Source: a virus. Taken from it: a DNA stretch of 64,000 nt. Location of the stretch: positions 1 through 64,000 of the IMG/VR virus record IMGVR_UViG_3300009182_000042; one strand, 5' to 3'. How positions within the stretch are numbered: position 1 is the stretch's first letter; every line of letters begins with the position of its first letter. Shown here piece after piece: positions 18,801-29,900 of this stretch. Both the position numbers and the translations under genes were made by a program. The notes under the pieces are model-generated. The model ran no database searches, was not told the DNA's origin, and saw nothing but the letters and a program-made list of their open reading frames with translations.

Positions 18801-20939
18801 ACAGGATCAATGAGCCTGTCTCAAGTGGGTTGGGATCATGTTACTCCGGCAACACCGATCCTTCCAAGTCTAGACTCCACAACTGTTTACTTCATAGAAC
18901 CCAGAATAACATTCTCAGTACCAGAATTTTACCAAACAGCGGCAACAAGCCCAGTTACCATAACTGGATACAATTGGTCTGCCATGGCGTTTGGCTCAGG
19001 AACATGGGTGGCTATACCAAGTGGCGGCAACATTTCTAGTTATAGTCTAGACGGATCTACCTGGGTCAGCGCCACATTACCGATAGCTTCCACATGGAGT
19101 TGTATTACCTATGGCAACGGATATTTCGTTGCGTTAAGCAGTTCAACTACAACAGGAATATATTCTAACAGTAATGGATTGGGCTGGCGCACATTCACTA
19201 TGCCAAGCAATGTTCCTTATAGTAGTATCGCATATTCAAATGGCACATTTGTAGCAATTGCATCGGGATACAACACTGTGGCATACACATCTAACTTTGT
19301 AAGAGGTGCTGTTTCTTTCACTTCAGCAACATTGCCTAGTTCTAGTGCATGGACAAATTTAGCCGTGGGAATATGCCAGGTAGCGGGTGTACAAAGTACA
19401 ATTTTTGTAACTTTGATCACTGGCAGCAATACAGGAGCCTATAGTACGACCTTTGGTGCAACATGGTTAACAATGACATTGCCCGCAACCGGCGCTTGGT
19501 CGGGTGTTGCTTTTGGAAATAATAGATTTGTAGCAATATCAAGTGTATCAACAACATCTCCGATTTACAGTTTTGATGGTATCAACTGGTATCAAACGCC
19601 TCTGGCAGCCTCTGGCACCCGAATTACCTATGGACAAGGTTTGTTCTTGGTTCTCACATCTGGAAGTACAACTTCTTACACTAGTGAAAACGGATACGAC
19701 TGGGGTGTAAAAACTGTGACTGGTGACAGCTACAGTGCCAGCGCATTTGGCCTAAACACATCCGGTGCCGGCTTGTTTGTAACGTTGGCTGGAACAGGAA
19801 TAGGTAGTCGAATCAGTGCTGGTGTTAGAGCAAAAGGCAGGGTAGGCGTTGCTTCTAATTCGATAACCAATATCAGTATGTTTGAACCAGGTTCTGGATA
19901 TGTAACAGGAGTAAACGGTGCGTTTACTCTACCAACAGTTGAAATAACAGATCCTAATGTAACCAGTTTAGCTACTCAAACACCACGAGTTGGCAACGGT
20001 GTGTTGGGCAATCCTAGTTTCTATAACAAAGGAAAGAACTATAACACAACAACAACCAGCGTGTTAATTACAGGAAACGGATTTGCAGACACCTTTCAAA
20101 CGGGATATAATCTTGTTCTCAATAACATAACTGCGTTGCCAAGCCCGGGTGCCAACTTGACCATAACTGGAAATACTGGTGTTTATAAAGTTACCAGTGC
20201 TACTGCGATTTACGGTACCACTGCTCCAAATTTGGAAGTGAATGTGGCTATCAATCCTGCTCTTAGCATACTTGAAAGTCCTGCGAACGGCACCAATGTG
20301 CAAATACGTGTCAAGTACAGTCAGGCAAGATTGACCAATCATGATTTCTTAAATATTGGATTTGGAGATCTAGTAGAATCAAATTATCCTCTACAGATAC
20401 CACAACCCGGATATAGCAATTTGCTTAACAATCAAACTATTGAAGCCAACTATGGTCGTGTGTTCTTTACAAGTACGGATCAAGACGGTAACTTCAAGGT
20501 AGGTAACTTGTTTGGTGTACAACAGGCTACTGGTATTATTACATTGAGTGCAAGTCAATTTGGATTGTCAGGATTGAGTAGTTTGTCATTGGGTGGTATT
20601 GCATTGGGATCTTCCAGTGTGGTCATTACACAATTCAGTACAGATTCTTCATTCACATCAAATAGTGATGGTATAATACCAACACAACGAGCAATTAGAT
20701 CATACTTGTCAAGTCGCTTGAGTCAGGGTGGTGCAAACACATTCACTGGGCAAATAACAGCAGGTACGGTAGTAGTCGGCGGCCCAAATTACATCAGATC
20801 TAGCATTCCAGCGGGACAAGCAGGATCTTCGGTAAATGTGCAAAGCAAGATGTATATAAATGCTAATGGAGTAGACGGCAATATAGTAGCCCTACATTAC
20901 TTCATACGTTGGGGTGCGCATCGCACTTTCACGCAATAA
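12843..20939 (+). CDS. Giant modular tail fibre/adhesin (2698 aa)
   Basis: Approximate domain order: 1-455, seven CBM5/12-like repeats (W...Y..gDvV.YgG..Y....H.S....W); 456-760 and 930-1100, two halves of a right-handed beta-helix-like domain (KTGTYFETLPILVP; MFLLRNGTSLRNMTVVGLNG; GGRIRATNGNSSYGYYGV); 1136-1400, jelly-roll carbohydrate-binding-like part (PGWYRLWFTAYDASG, YLYGAQLEQSR); 1617-1996, five tandem cassettes (PMLFTG..FGGI....TYYVY.I.D..TIQIT); 2036-2323, propeller-like repeats (YGNGYFVALSSS, FGNNRFVAISS); 2327-2698, C-terminal domain with FFTSTDQDGNFKVGNLFGVQ and SLSLGGIALG. Paralogue of the next gene over most of its length. Host-surface binding inferred. The C-terminus carries about 9 residues more than the paralogue. 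Confidence 0.83.
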   Translation: MAQEFKIGRLRFEWSGPWTTNYEYAKDDIVSYQGKTYAALVANRSDATSFYNDIAKWSLILDGKTFKGAWTTSTFYSQGNIIIFGGIVYYCTVPHTSTVFASQPGYWSVYTQSINLRQAWATNTAYGINDVVTYGGIVYTCLTAHTSSGTSLLGLEADQSKWSILDNGVSYTGVWLPNTRYKLNDIATINGNTYICTGYHTSGAIFNNSYFSSFIPDQQFLGTYSASYSYHVSDVVTYGGNIYTSNSFVNIGNTPSTDSGTNWSLLTPGATPPTDWNSVTAYPVGSVVRRNGRLFQATADNNITLSSPQDPVVSSSTTYTSAGSSGTTFVVASTAGASAGSFVLGVGFTLGQTVVSVTNSTTLVLSAAPDGSPVNGQAIVFTGVNPTYWKLLVPETFFAGRWTLGQTYQPGDLVVYNNRTYSAIQQGVASNANRPDIDVASSPSLYWIIAIDHFRKNASSNLGDITTYNNNNYTAIPVGTAGYILRANNTLPAWAEFSAVSNILYVSVSTGVDAAGYGNSVDRPLRSIAYAANLATNGLFNPNAVRLLTQNKDWIRAEMLAWTTYQINNNISPYTTSYVFDSVKTARDLGYIIDALIYDLGRGGNSQTISTALAYFAFGSTSTFFNAAVTADMPYYLPILTYFNSLISSTINQSAPAANYQVLNNASATFKQYQVTGLTSAEVGASGTVTVLLNYLINALTIASASQLPTPNQGKSVSIFVKTGTYFETLPILVPANCSIVGDDLRSVTVGPRTSITSVVTSSNGVTNLITVNSTTGASGTTIADQMPVQFIPNATAVPNTVITVVGGLTAGQTYYINGPTITSNSFGLVNSPTTVFTGTLTNLSTTISDVSSVYNLVVGNTITGVGIPVGTTISSIVPGSAPGYNVSFNYITISQAATVTNSNVSITSRGTPVVVTTSTVSCTMIAGDQVSNMFLLRNGTSLRNMTVVGLNGTYLAADSNGIQRPSGGAYTSLDPGLGPNDTKAWILARSPYVQNVTTFGNSAVGLKIDGTLHNGGNKSIVANDFTQVIQDGIGVWCTGPSSLTECVSVFSYYAYTAYLAEAGGRIRATNGNSSYGYYGVIATGFDTTETPISGVVFNQSQQSQASVQSSLGVTAQIVKLNYSNAGSNYLTPVTNLLQQSNSFVNSPWGSDSNITFDQIFTAPLTPNTKAWYMIGNTPAGTAFVFQNVSVSAKGATYTALNISTSTGVGIGATANVTISATGYSVTIVNGGSGYFPGDQLFIAGLVLGGRTPANNCVITVNTVSGTSVSSVVVAGTVPVGNALPYTASIYIYQGTATQIDLQMIFSGSSSMTSAVNYNFASGVVTPSSTGGGYTPTQYGAQVTSSPGWYRLWFTAYDASGLNTSIQYRLYPKGFNGAAGQYTYLYGAQLEQSRVPASVVVTTPWTASTTVTVNTYLTFRGNVYQVTTAGTTGAGGPTFVVGSATDGTVTEAYVGSYTPGFFHEQLSTTFTAYANYEVAGSGIDAYLLGDEIRSSSVFQTVVYTGGSGYLTASNNAQGGTSQYVTLAASDVNTSGNYIGMRAFILAGTGAGQYGYIGYYNASLKQAIVLRENFVSPPVVSTTAGTNIFTLVFYKLANNFYIDMPVMFTPTYYSTTATSTSLAQTSCTQVTGGIVNTITVASSLGMYINMPMLFTGTTFGGITPNFTYYVYSIIDSGTIQITSTLFGSVQQLNTASGSMTLNFSSATSYVQAPTANMVPNYPIQFTGSALGGISVGNTYYICDIIDANNFTISASTSNITVTQTASTTNTLTTSSTASLVILNPILFTAPTISGSGITDGVEYWISSIVDINTFTIASSIIQQRVIQTSSATNQITIAPSSVGTGSFVIGQAIIFSGNNFGQLQSETVYYISTVNSATTFTVSQSPGGGTYGLSDATGNMISRTCPAPLALNNTTGSMIGSTTSKKLSLSLGLGSMNGQFSTALFGGVVAGQIYYINNIINAGAGATFQVSTLPTTSGGTPITLLTKTGSMSLSQVGWDHVTPATPILPSLDSTTVYFIEPRITFSVPEFYQTAATSPVTITGYNWSAMAFGSGTWVAIPSGGNISSYSLDGSTWVSATLPIASTWSCITYGNGYFVALSSSTTTGIYSNSNGLGWRTFTMPSNVPYSSIAYSNGTFVAIASGYNTVAYTSNFVRGAVSFTSATLPSSSAWTNLAVGICQVAGVQSTIFVTLITGSNTGAYSTTFGATWLTMTLPATGAWSGVAFGNNRFVAISSVSTTSPIYSFDGINWYQTPLAASGTRITYGQGLFLVLTSGSTTSYTSENGYDWGVKTVTGDSYSASAFGLNTSGAGLFVTLAGTGIGSRISAGVRAKGRVGVASNSITNISMFEPGSGYVTGVNGAFTLPTVEITDPNVTSLATQTPRVGNGVLGNPSFYNKGKNYNTTTTSVLITGNGFADTFQTGYNLVLNNITALPSPGANLTITGNTGVYKVTSATAIYGTTAPNLEVNVAINPALSILESPANGTNVQIRVKYSQARLTNHDFLNIGFGDLVESNYPLQIPQPGYSNLLNNQTIEANYGRVFFTSTDQDGNFKVGNLFGVQQATGIITLSASQFGLSGLSSLSLGGIALGSSSVVITQFSTDSSFTSNSDGIIPTQRAIRSYLSSRLSQGGANTFTGQITAGTVVVGGPNYIRSSIPAGQAGSSVNVQSKMYINANGVDGNIVALHYFIRWGAHRTFTQ

Positions 20940-20940
20940 G

Positions 20941-20947
20941 ATAAATA
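20941..20947 (+). promoter_or_regulatory. Candidate late promoter (ATAAATA)
   Basis: ATAAATA immediately after the preceding stop codon, 24 nt before the ATG at 20971, with AGAGGA in the leader. Expected transcript start about 20953. Confidence 0.6.
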
Positions 20948-20970
20948 TTAATAGACCAGAGGAATAAAAA

Positions 20971-23900
20971 ATGGCAGAATATAAATTAGGTAGAATTAAG
21001 TTTGTATATCAAGGTACTTGGACAGGTAGCAGTACCTATGTGGTAGACGACGTGGTTTCGGTCGGCGGAAAAACTTATATTTGTATCGTAAGTAACACAT
21101 CATCAGCGGTATTTGCAACAGATTTAGCTTCCTCATATTGGAGTTTGGTTGCAGACGGTACTCGTTGGACTGGTACTTGGGCAAATGCTACTTATTATCA
21201 ATTAGGCGATCAGGTGTTGTACGGCGGTATTGTTTATCAAGCAACAACAGCTCACACCAGCGCCACTGCAACAGCCACTTTGACAGCTACTGGATTTACA
21301 GTTAGTGGCGGAACTGCCACACTGACTTATGCCAGCCAAGTGGTGCAACCATTCCTTGTTGGTGCAACTATTACTCTTGCTGGATTTACTCCAACACAGA
21401 CTAGTGGTACAGTTAATACCGTCAACACAACATTTACAGTTGTTACTTGTACTACAACACAAGTTACATTTGCATTGACTGGCACATACACAGTATCGGT
21501 TCTGGGCACTGTGGCAGGAGCAAGCCAATTAGGATTAGAACTTAATCAAGCCAACTGGACAGCATTTGCCAGTAATATCAATTATCTAAGCACATGGTCT
21601 GTCAACACACGATACAAAGTCAACGACCTAGTTACATACGGTGGTTATACATATATTGCTACCACTGCACATGTGTCAGCAAACACAACAGCACTGGGTC
21701 TTGAACAAGATCAAGCCAAGTGGTCAACATTTAATCCAGGTCTAAGTTATCAAGGAGCCTGGAGCGGAAGTAGTGTAAAATATCGTTTGAATGATATTGT
21801 AAAATACGGAGCCAGCTTGTTTATTTGTACAACAGCTCACGTGTCAAGTGCAACATTTAGTACTAGTAATTTTGCCACATTCGTAAACGGACTTCAATAT
21901 GTTCCAGGCGGTAGCAATGCATGGTCAAGTGCGACAACATATGTAACTGGTGATATTGTCACATACGGTGGTAATTTATATGTTGCTTCACAGATTGCAA
22001 GTAATCAAAATCCAACAACTGCAACCACTTATTGGAATTTATACACAGGCGGATTCAGTTATCAGGGTGCATGGACTGGAGTAACCAGTTACAAAATCGG
22101 CCAGGTAGTAAATCTTGGTGGCTATACATATCTAGCTTTGGCAGACAACACTCAAAATGTATTGACTTTGACAGGTACAACAGTAACAACAAACATTATT
22201 ACCTTGAGTGCATCAACAACTGCTTTAGTTGCCAATTTACCAGTTGTATTTGCATCAACAGTCGGCGGACTCACCGGCAGCCAAACTTATTATGTTATCG
22301 GTTCAAGCATTACAGCCAACACATTCCAGGTAGCTTCTATATCCGGTGGTGTTTCACCGGTAACCTTATCAACTACAACAGGGCAAAGTGTTTCGGTAAC
22401 AACTCAGCCTCAACCACCATTTGCTACTTACTGGTCTCGTTTGAATTCTGGTATAAGATACAATCCCACTACCGGTACATATAATGCCGTATCAGCAACC
22501 AATGTGACCGGTACTGGCACTAGTGCAACATTTAACGTTACTGCTAGTAAAACAACTTACAGTGTTACCCTTGCAAGCGGCGGCTCAGGTTACAGTTCTA
22601 CCGGCGGATCAAATACAATTAAAATTGTAGGTACCAGTTTGGGCGGATTGAGCCCAGCTAACGACATCACCATAACAATTACCGGCCAGTCTTCGGGTGC
22701 AATTACAACATTTACTTCTGTAGGCTATGCAGTTACTTGGAGTACAGCAGTTTCTTATGTGTTAGGCGATGTGGTATATTTTGGATCTAATAGTTATATC
22801 TGTGTGTCAGGACACGTGAGTGCATCGGGTAATAAACCAGATGCTGATACTGTTGGTGCCTATTGGAATTTATTGGCAGCAGGTAACGAATCCGCTGTGT
22901 TAACTGTCACAGGCGACTTGTTCTATTATGGTTCTACTGGACCTACACGATTGCCAATTGGCACTGATGGACAAGTGTTACGTGTGAATTCAAATACTCC
23001 AAGTTGGGCTTACTACGGACAAATCAACAATATTGTGTATGTGTCCAGCGCCACAGGTGTAGATACATTGGCAACAAGTCAAGGAACAACTTTAGACAAA
23101 CCTTGGAGAACCATACAGTTTGCTTGCCAGCAGGTAGAAAATGGTTACTTGAATTTAAATTTAGGTAATTTGATTCAAATCAACAAGCAGTTCTTGTTGA
23201 AAGAAGTTAATAATTTTGTTCTTTACAATTACACATTCAACATCACAGCAACAACAACATCAACCAACTTGATAACAGTTGGCGGATCCAGCACAATTGC
23301 ACAGACCACAACTACTAATTTGTATAGTAACATGCCCGTTGTGTTTAACGTGACAGCGGGTGGATTGACTGCTGGTACCACATATTATGTGATTGGGTCC
23401 AGCATTACTTCTACACAGTTTCAAGTGGCCACCAACCCCAGCACATCTGGCGCTCAAACAGCAGTGACTTTATCAACAACCAGCACAGCCAATTTGGGTC
23501 AATATGTTTACAGTCAGTCTAAAACTGAAAGAGATACAGGATTTATTGTTGACGGAATAATTTTTGATATTACACACACTGGTAATAGCAAGACTATTGC
23601 CAATGCATTGACTTATTTCAATAGTGCTGGTACTGGCTATACATCCGGAGTATTGGCATATGATATCAGCCCGTTTGTCAAGGCATTGAATTATCTAAGT
23701 ACCTTGATAACATCAAATGTTGGTGCAAATACTGCTCCTGGTACAAATTATCAAACCACAATCAGCTCAGCAGTTACAGTAACTGGTGCTAGCGGTACTG
23801 GTGCAATAGCAACAATCACATTTTCTGCACAAAGTTATGCTTATAATGTGGGAAGTCAGATAACAGTAGCCAGCGTCAGTCCAGCTGGATATAATGGAAC

Positions 23901-26900
23901 TTATGTGGTACTAAGCAGTACAACCACAAGTGTCAGTTATGCCAACACCACAACTGCCAGCTATATCAGTGGCGGTACTGTGAACTACACAAGAGCTACT
24001 CAGCAAATCAATACTACATACACAGCAGAAGCGGCAGCGTTGACCAGAATTCCAGTATTAGTTGGATTGGTAACAGCGCCATTGAGTTTAGGAAATACAA
24101 CTCCAATAACTGGTATCCTTGCAAATGCAACTACAACCATATCAGTTAAAACAGGAACTTATAACGAAGTATTACCAATCGTGGTACCGTCATACACAGT
24201 GGTGTATGGAGATGAATTGAGATCATCAACTGTACAACCAGCTGTAGCTAATATCACGCTGGCTAACGACAAACCAAAAACTATTGTGGCATTGACTCGT
24301 CTACAGACACAACTTGGCAATTTGCTACAAAACACAAGTATAACAGGTTCAACAGGTAACACACAATATCTGTCAGTATCAGCTTCAACTGGCGCTGCCA
24401 GTGTTGCAACATTGACATTTGCCGCACAAACAACTGCACCATTTAGTGTTGGTCAGTATATCACAGTGAGTGGTTTTACAAGTTCAGCCGCAGGCTACAA
24501 CGGCAGTTATGCAGTAACAGCATGCACCACTACAACTGTAAGTTATGCCAACGCAACAACAGCTTCAACATCTGGATCGCCTATTGTTAGCGGACAAAAT
24601 ACTCAGTTGTCAGTAGCTGATGTGGGAAGTTCTACAGCAGTTAATACAATCAATACATTTACCAGCAGTATCAATAACATGATCTTTAACGGAATTGCAC
24701 AAGTTCCTGCGATTAGTATTACAACTGTTACTGGATACAATAGTTCATTCTTACCAGGCCATAGCACAGGTGTTACACAGATTACCAGCAACTATGGATT
24801 TATTAAAGCTGAATTGACAGCATTCATGAATACCAACTATAGTAGTGTCTGGTCAAGTCTAGGAGTTGCTGGTCAACAAATATATCTATTGCAAATTCAA
24901 TATATTCTGGACGGTATGCAATATGATATGGCTTACGGTTGTAACAATCAAAGTATAATTAACGGCAGCTCATACTACAGTTTAAATATTAATCAAATTC
25001 CTTTGGTTAATCAGCCAGCATATCTTGCAACGTTCCAAAGATTACAAGCCATCGTTGGACAAATTGTACGAGCTCAAAGTGTTGCCGCAACAGCTGGTAA
25101 CGGTGCGACCCAGACAACAGGTTCAGATGCAGGCGTAGCACCAGCCGCATTTGCTTCAGCACGTATTGCTGATGTAATTTATTGGTTCACCAACGGTAAT
25201 GCAAACTCAACAGTTAATACTATTACCGGCAGTATCAGCGGTACTACATTAACTGTAAGCTCACAAACTAGTGCAGTTGCACCGGGCACATTACTAACAG
25301 GAACTGGTATCAATGGCATGTACATTGTTAACCAAATATCCAGCAGTGCTGGCGCCCAAGCTGCCACAACATACAGCAGTGGCGGTGGCAATGGTACAAG
25401 CACATTTGTTGTTGCCAGCGCAACCGGTATTGCCGCAGGTCAATTTATTACTGGTACTGGTATTCCAGCAGGAACATATGTGGCTTCAACATATAGTTCC
25501 GGTAGTACCACAGTGCCTATTGCAAACTATTTTGGTTCACCGGTAACATTTACACTCCAAGCTAGCGGTGCATATTTGTTCTACCCAGCAAATACCGCTG
25601 GTACATATACTCTAAGCATTACTGGTGGCACAGGCACAGCATTTACATCATTGTCAACCTTTACACCAGTCAATAGCGGTGCATACACACTGGTTGGTTC
25701 CAATGCATTACAACTTGCCTACACACAATTACAAGCAAGAGCAACAGAGATTGCTTCGGATACTCAAGTATTTGTTGCAAAATACAATCAACAATACAAC
25801 ATAAGCGCAACATTAACAAGCCGCGATGCGGGATTGATTGTGAACGCCCTAAGTTTTGATGTGTTGTTTACAACCAACTTTAACACCATTGCAGTTGGCC
25901 GTGCATTCAACAGATCAAACACCAGCGCCCAAGCAGTTGTTAATAATGTCAACAATCAACTTTATGCAACAACAGCCGCTATAAATTTTATTGGTTTCAA
26001 AGCCAAAATGATAGCTGCCGCTGGAGGACAAGTTCAGGCACAGACATTGATTGATGATATTATCTATAGAATTAATGGCCAAGCAACTACGACCTTGACA
26101 ACAGCGACAGTTAGTACCAATGTGTTGACAGCATCCAGCACCAGTGCAATGGCAGTTAACCAACCAGTATCATTCACCAACTTGCCAGCCAATATTAACA
26201 CAACTGTAACTTCAACGCTGGCAGCATTTGCAGGATCAATTACTGCAACTGCAACTGTGGCATTGACTGGAGTTGGTACAATTACAAGTAATGGTGGCGG
26301 TAGCTTTACGTTTGGTACTGCACAATCAGCAGGTACATTTTATGTGGGACAAGTACTAACACCAACTGGATCATTGAGCGGTATAACATGGACTGGCTAC
26401 ACAGCCGGTACCAGCTATGTTGTTAGTGTTACCAACGGTACAAGCACTGTTACGTTGACCACGGTGACTGGCAACGTGCTGACTGTCACACAAGGTACAG
26501 CATCTGGCATCACATTCAACACATATCTGGCCACAATAACCACAACGGGTCTAGTTATTGGATCTGCAATAGCATTATCAAGTACTGGTTTTGGTGGATT
26601 AACCACAGCCACTACATACTATGTTATTGGTTTTGGCCCCACAGCAAGTGCATCATGTGCATTGAGTGCAACAGCAGGCGGCAACAGCGTGGCGTTGTCA
26701 AATGGTTCTGGCACAATGATTGCACAGACTACTACAAATTTACTAAATCTAACTGGTTATGTGGGAACGCTGGGTATCACAGTAGGACAACAATGTTATT
26801 TCAGTGGAGGTACCTACGCAGGAATATCTCCTTATCAGTTGTATTACATCGTCAGTGCAAGCGGAACTGGTATTACTGTAAGTACAACATCGGGTGGCTC

Positions 26901-29900
26901 ATCAGTTACAATAAGCACTGTTTCAAGCGGTAGTATGACACTGACTGTGAATGCCGCTGGCGGAATTTGGGCAAACAATCAGTATTATATCAATACAATA
27001 CCAAGCTCTACCACATTCACTATTACCAATAGTTACAAGAGCGGTACAGCCTATACAATCACCAACACAGCCAGCAGTATGACTGCCACGGCAACATTTG
27101 GTCCTACTGCTACTGTGTTGTATTACAACAGTCCTATGATACATGGTAGTGTAACGTACAATGGCACACTGACCACAGTCAATGCCGCTGAGATTATTCG
27201 TGCCAACGTTGGATTTTTAAGTGCAGAAGCAACTGCATATGTGGCTGCCAGTTATGGCGGTTCAATTTCAAGCACAGCCGCAACAACAAACTTGATAACA
27301 ACTTCGGGCAATCACAACTTTACAGTTGGTGATCCTGTACAATTTAGTGGAAGTGTAGTTGGCGGGCTTAGTGCGGCAACAACTTATTATGTGTTGACTG
27401 TAAACAGCAACACAACATTCACAGTGTCGTTGACTCAAGTAAGCCAAGGTACACAAACGGCAGTGGCGCTAACAAATACAAGTAGTGCGTTCACTGTAAC
27501 TTATTTTAACACAGCACAAAGTTATATCACTTCATTCTTAAATGGAATGATCTACGACTTGCAATATACTGGAAACAGTAGAAGTTTGAGAGCTGTAGAG
27601 CTCTACAACAATGCTGTTGGTAGCTCCACTATCAGTAACATGTTCTTGGTACGTAATGGATCTGGACTTCGAAACATGACTTTGTCAGGTATTACAGGTA
27701 CCTTGAGTGCGGCAAATGCCTATGGTACAAAACGTCCAACAGGCGGTGCTTATACAAGCCTTGATCCAGGCTTTGGACCTAACGATACCAGTGTTCAAAT
27801 ATTGACACGCAGTACCTATGTACAAAATTGTACCATGTTTGGTTATGCCTGCGTGGGTGCAAAAGTTGACGGAGCACTGCATAGTGCGGGCAATAAGTCT
27901 ATTGTTTCTAACGATTATACTTGCGTTATCGGTGATGGTATTGGTTGGTGGAATACTGGCACTGGGTCTCTAGCAGAACTTGTTTCAGTTTTTAACTACT
28001 ACAGCTATTCAGGCTATCTAGCTGAGCTAGGTGGACGCATCCGTGCTACAAACGGTAACAGTTCTTATGGCACATACGGTGTGCTTGCCGAAGGTACTGA
28101 CACATTTGAAACTCCAATATATGCCAATTTAAATAACAGAGCGGCTGCCGCCACGATAACCACTGTGGTAACTGACAGCACTACACAGATTCTACGATTT
28201 GAATATGGTAATGCCGGTATCAACTATACAAATTCTGTTCCTACAGTTAACGGATCTGGTTACAACGCAGTGGCTTTCCAAGATGAATTCCGTGATGCCG
28301 CAGTATTTGAAACAAGATTGATTGATCCAAACAACACAGGATTAACTGGCGGAACAAGTTATGTGTCAGCAGTTAATGTGGGACAAACCAACGCCAACGG
28401 CGTGGGTTATCAACTGATTGCGGCTGCCGACACTGCACTAACTGGCGGGTATAATGGCATGAAGGTACAGATAACAGCTGGTACTGGTGTTGGACAAGTT
28501 GCTAATATTTTGGCTTTCAACAATGCCAGCAAATATGCACAAATTATTCGTCCAACATTTGCTACACTACCAGTGACAGCAAGTACAAATGCAACTGCCG
28601 CATCCAGCAGTAGTGCTTTCATAGCAACATATGCAGGAAGATATCCAACGCTGGTAGCACCTGTCATGGGATCAGGCTCTTATGTGGCCGGTATGTATCT
28701 AACTAGTAGCGGTACAGTCACAGCTGGTACATATATCACAGCAATCAACACTGGATCAATCACTAGTGCATCAATAGCCAGTTCAACATTTAGTTCAACT
28801 GGATCAATTGGCGCAAGTATTACCGGTGCTGGTACAGCAGCCAATCCATGGATAGCAACCATCACAGGTATGAGTAGCACCAGCAGTTTTGTAGTTGGTG
28901 CCCAGATCACTGCTACAAATGGTACAGGTACATTATACGGTAGCACTCCAACCAGTGTAATTGTAGCAAGTGTTCCAAGCACAACCAGTATCACATACAG
29001 CGTGATCGGCGGCACAATTCCCACAACAGGAACTGTTACCAACATTCAACAGACCATGTTGTCAGGCTCTGCATTTGCCAACTTGTTACCAGGTATGGTA
29101 CTAAGTGGTGGTAGTGTGATTGCTAGTTATGTTGCAGGACAGGTAACAGCTACTGGAACTGCACTGGCTACTGCCACAATGACTGGAACTATCAGTACAA
29201 ACACATTGACTCTAGCAACATTCACAGTTGGCTCAATTTACACAGTACAAGTTGGGCAATATGTTGCTCAAATTAGCGGAATACCAGCGGGCACATACAT
29301 AACCGCAGTGAACCCAGCAACTGGAGTGATAACAATTAACACAACATTGTATGGTGCAGTCAGTGGTAGCAACAGTACTTACACCGCAGGTGGTGCAGGC
29401 ACATATGCATTAACAGCTAACAGCTTTACAACAGTTACCGGCGCACCAACAACAGGTACTCAATATTTGTTGAATACTGCGCAGACTCAGATAGCCGCTA
29501 CTGTTACAGGCACACAGAACACATTAACTGTGGCCAGCAACGCATCGTTGTATAACACAATGCCGTTGTATCTTGGTACAGCAGTTGCACCGTTGAGTGG
29601 TGTTGCTATTTCGGCAACTGGAGCAATTTCATTTACCTCAACTACAACAGCACTACCAGCTAATACTCAAGTGGTTATTTCTGGTGCTAACGTTGGAACA
29701 GGCATAGTGGCGACAGGAACATTCTTTGTGGCTGCAAGCCCATCGCCAACAACAACTGGTGTAACATTATTAACTGCACTTTCTGGTGGTACAACTATCA
29801 GTACAACAGCAGGTACAGTGGTAACTAGCGGTAACTTATCCAGTGTCAATATTGGTTCAAGTGGTAACTTGACATTTACAGCATTAGGCGCGGCACTACC

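Noticed and set aside
20880-20939. Apparent frameshift at the C-terminus of the 2698-aa fibre
   Set aside because: The paralogue ends ALTFFAQR while this one ends ALHYFIRWGAHRTFTQ. The frame is continuous and ends in a similar F-x-Q, so a short insertion explains it without a frameshift.
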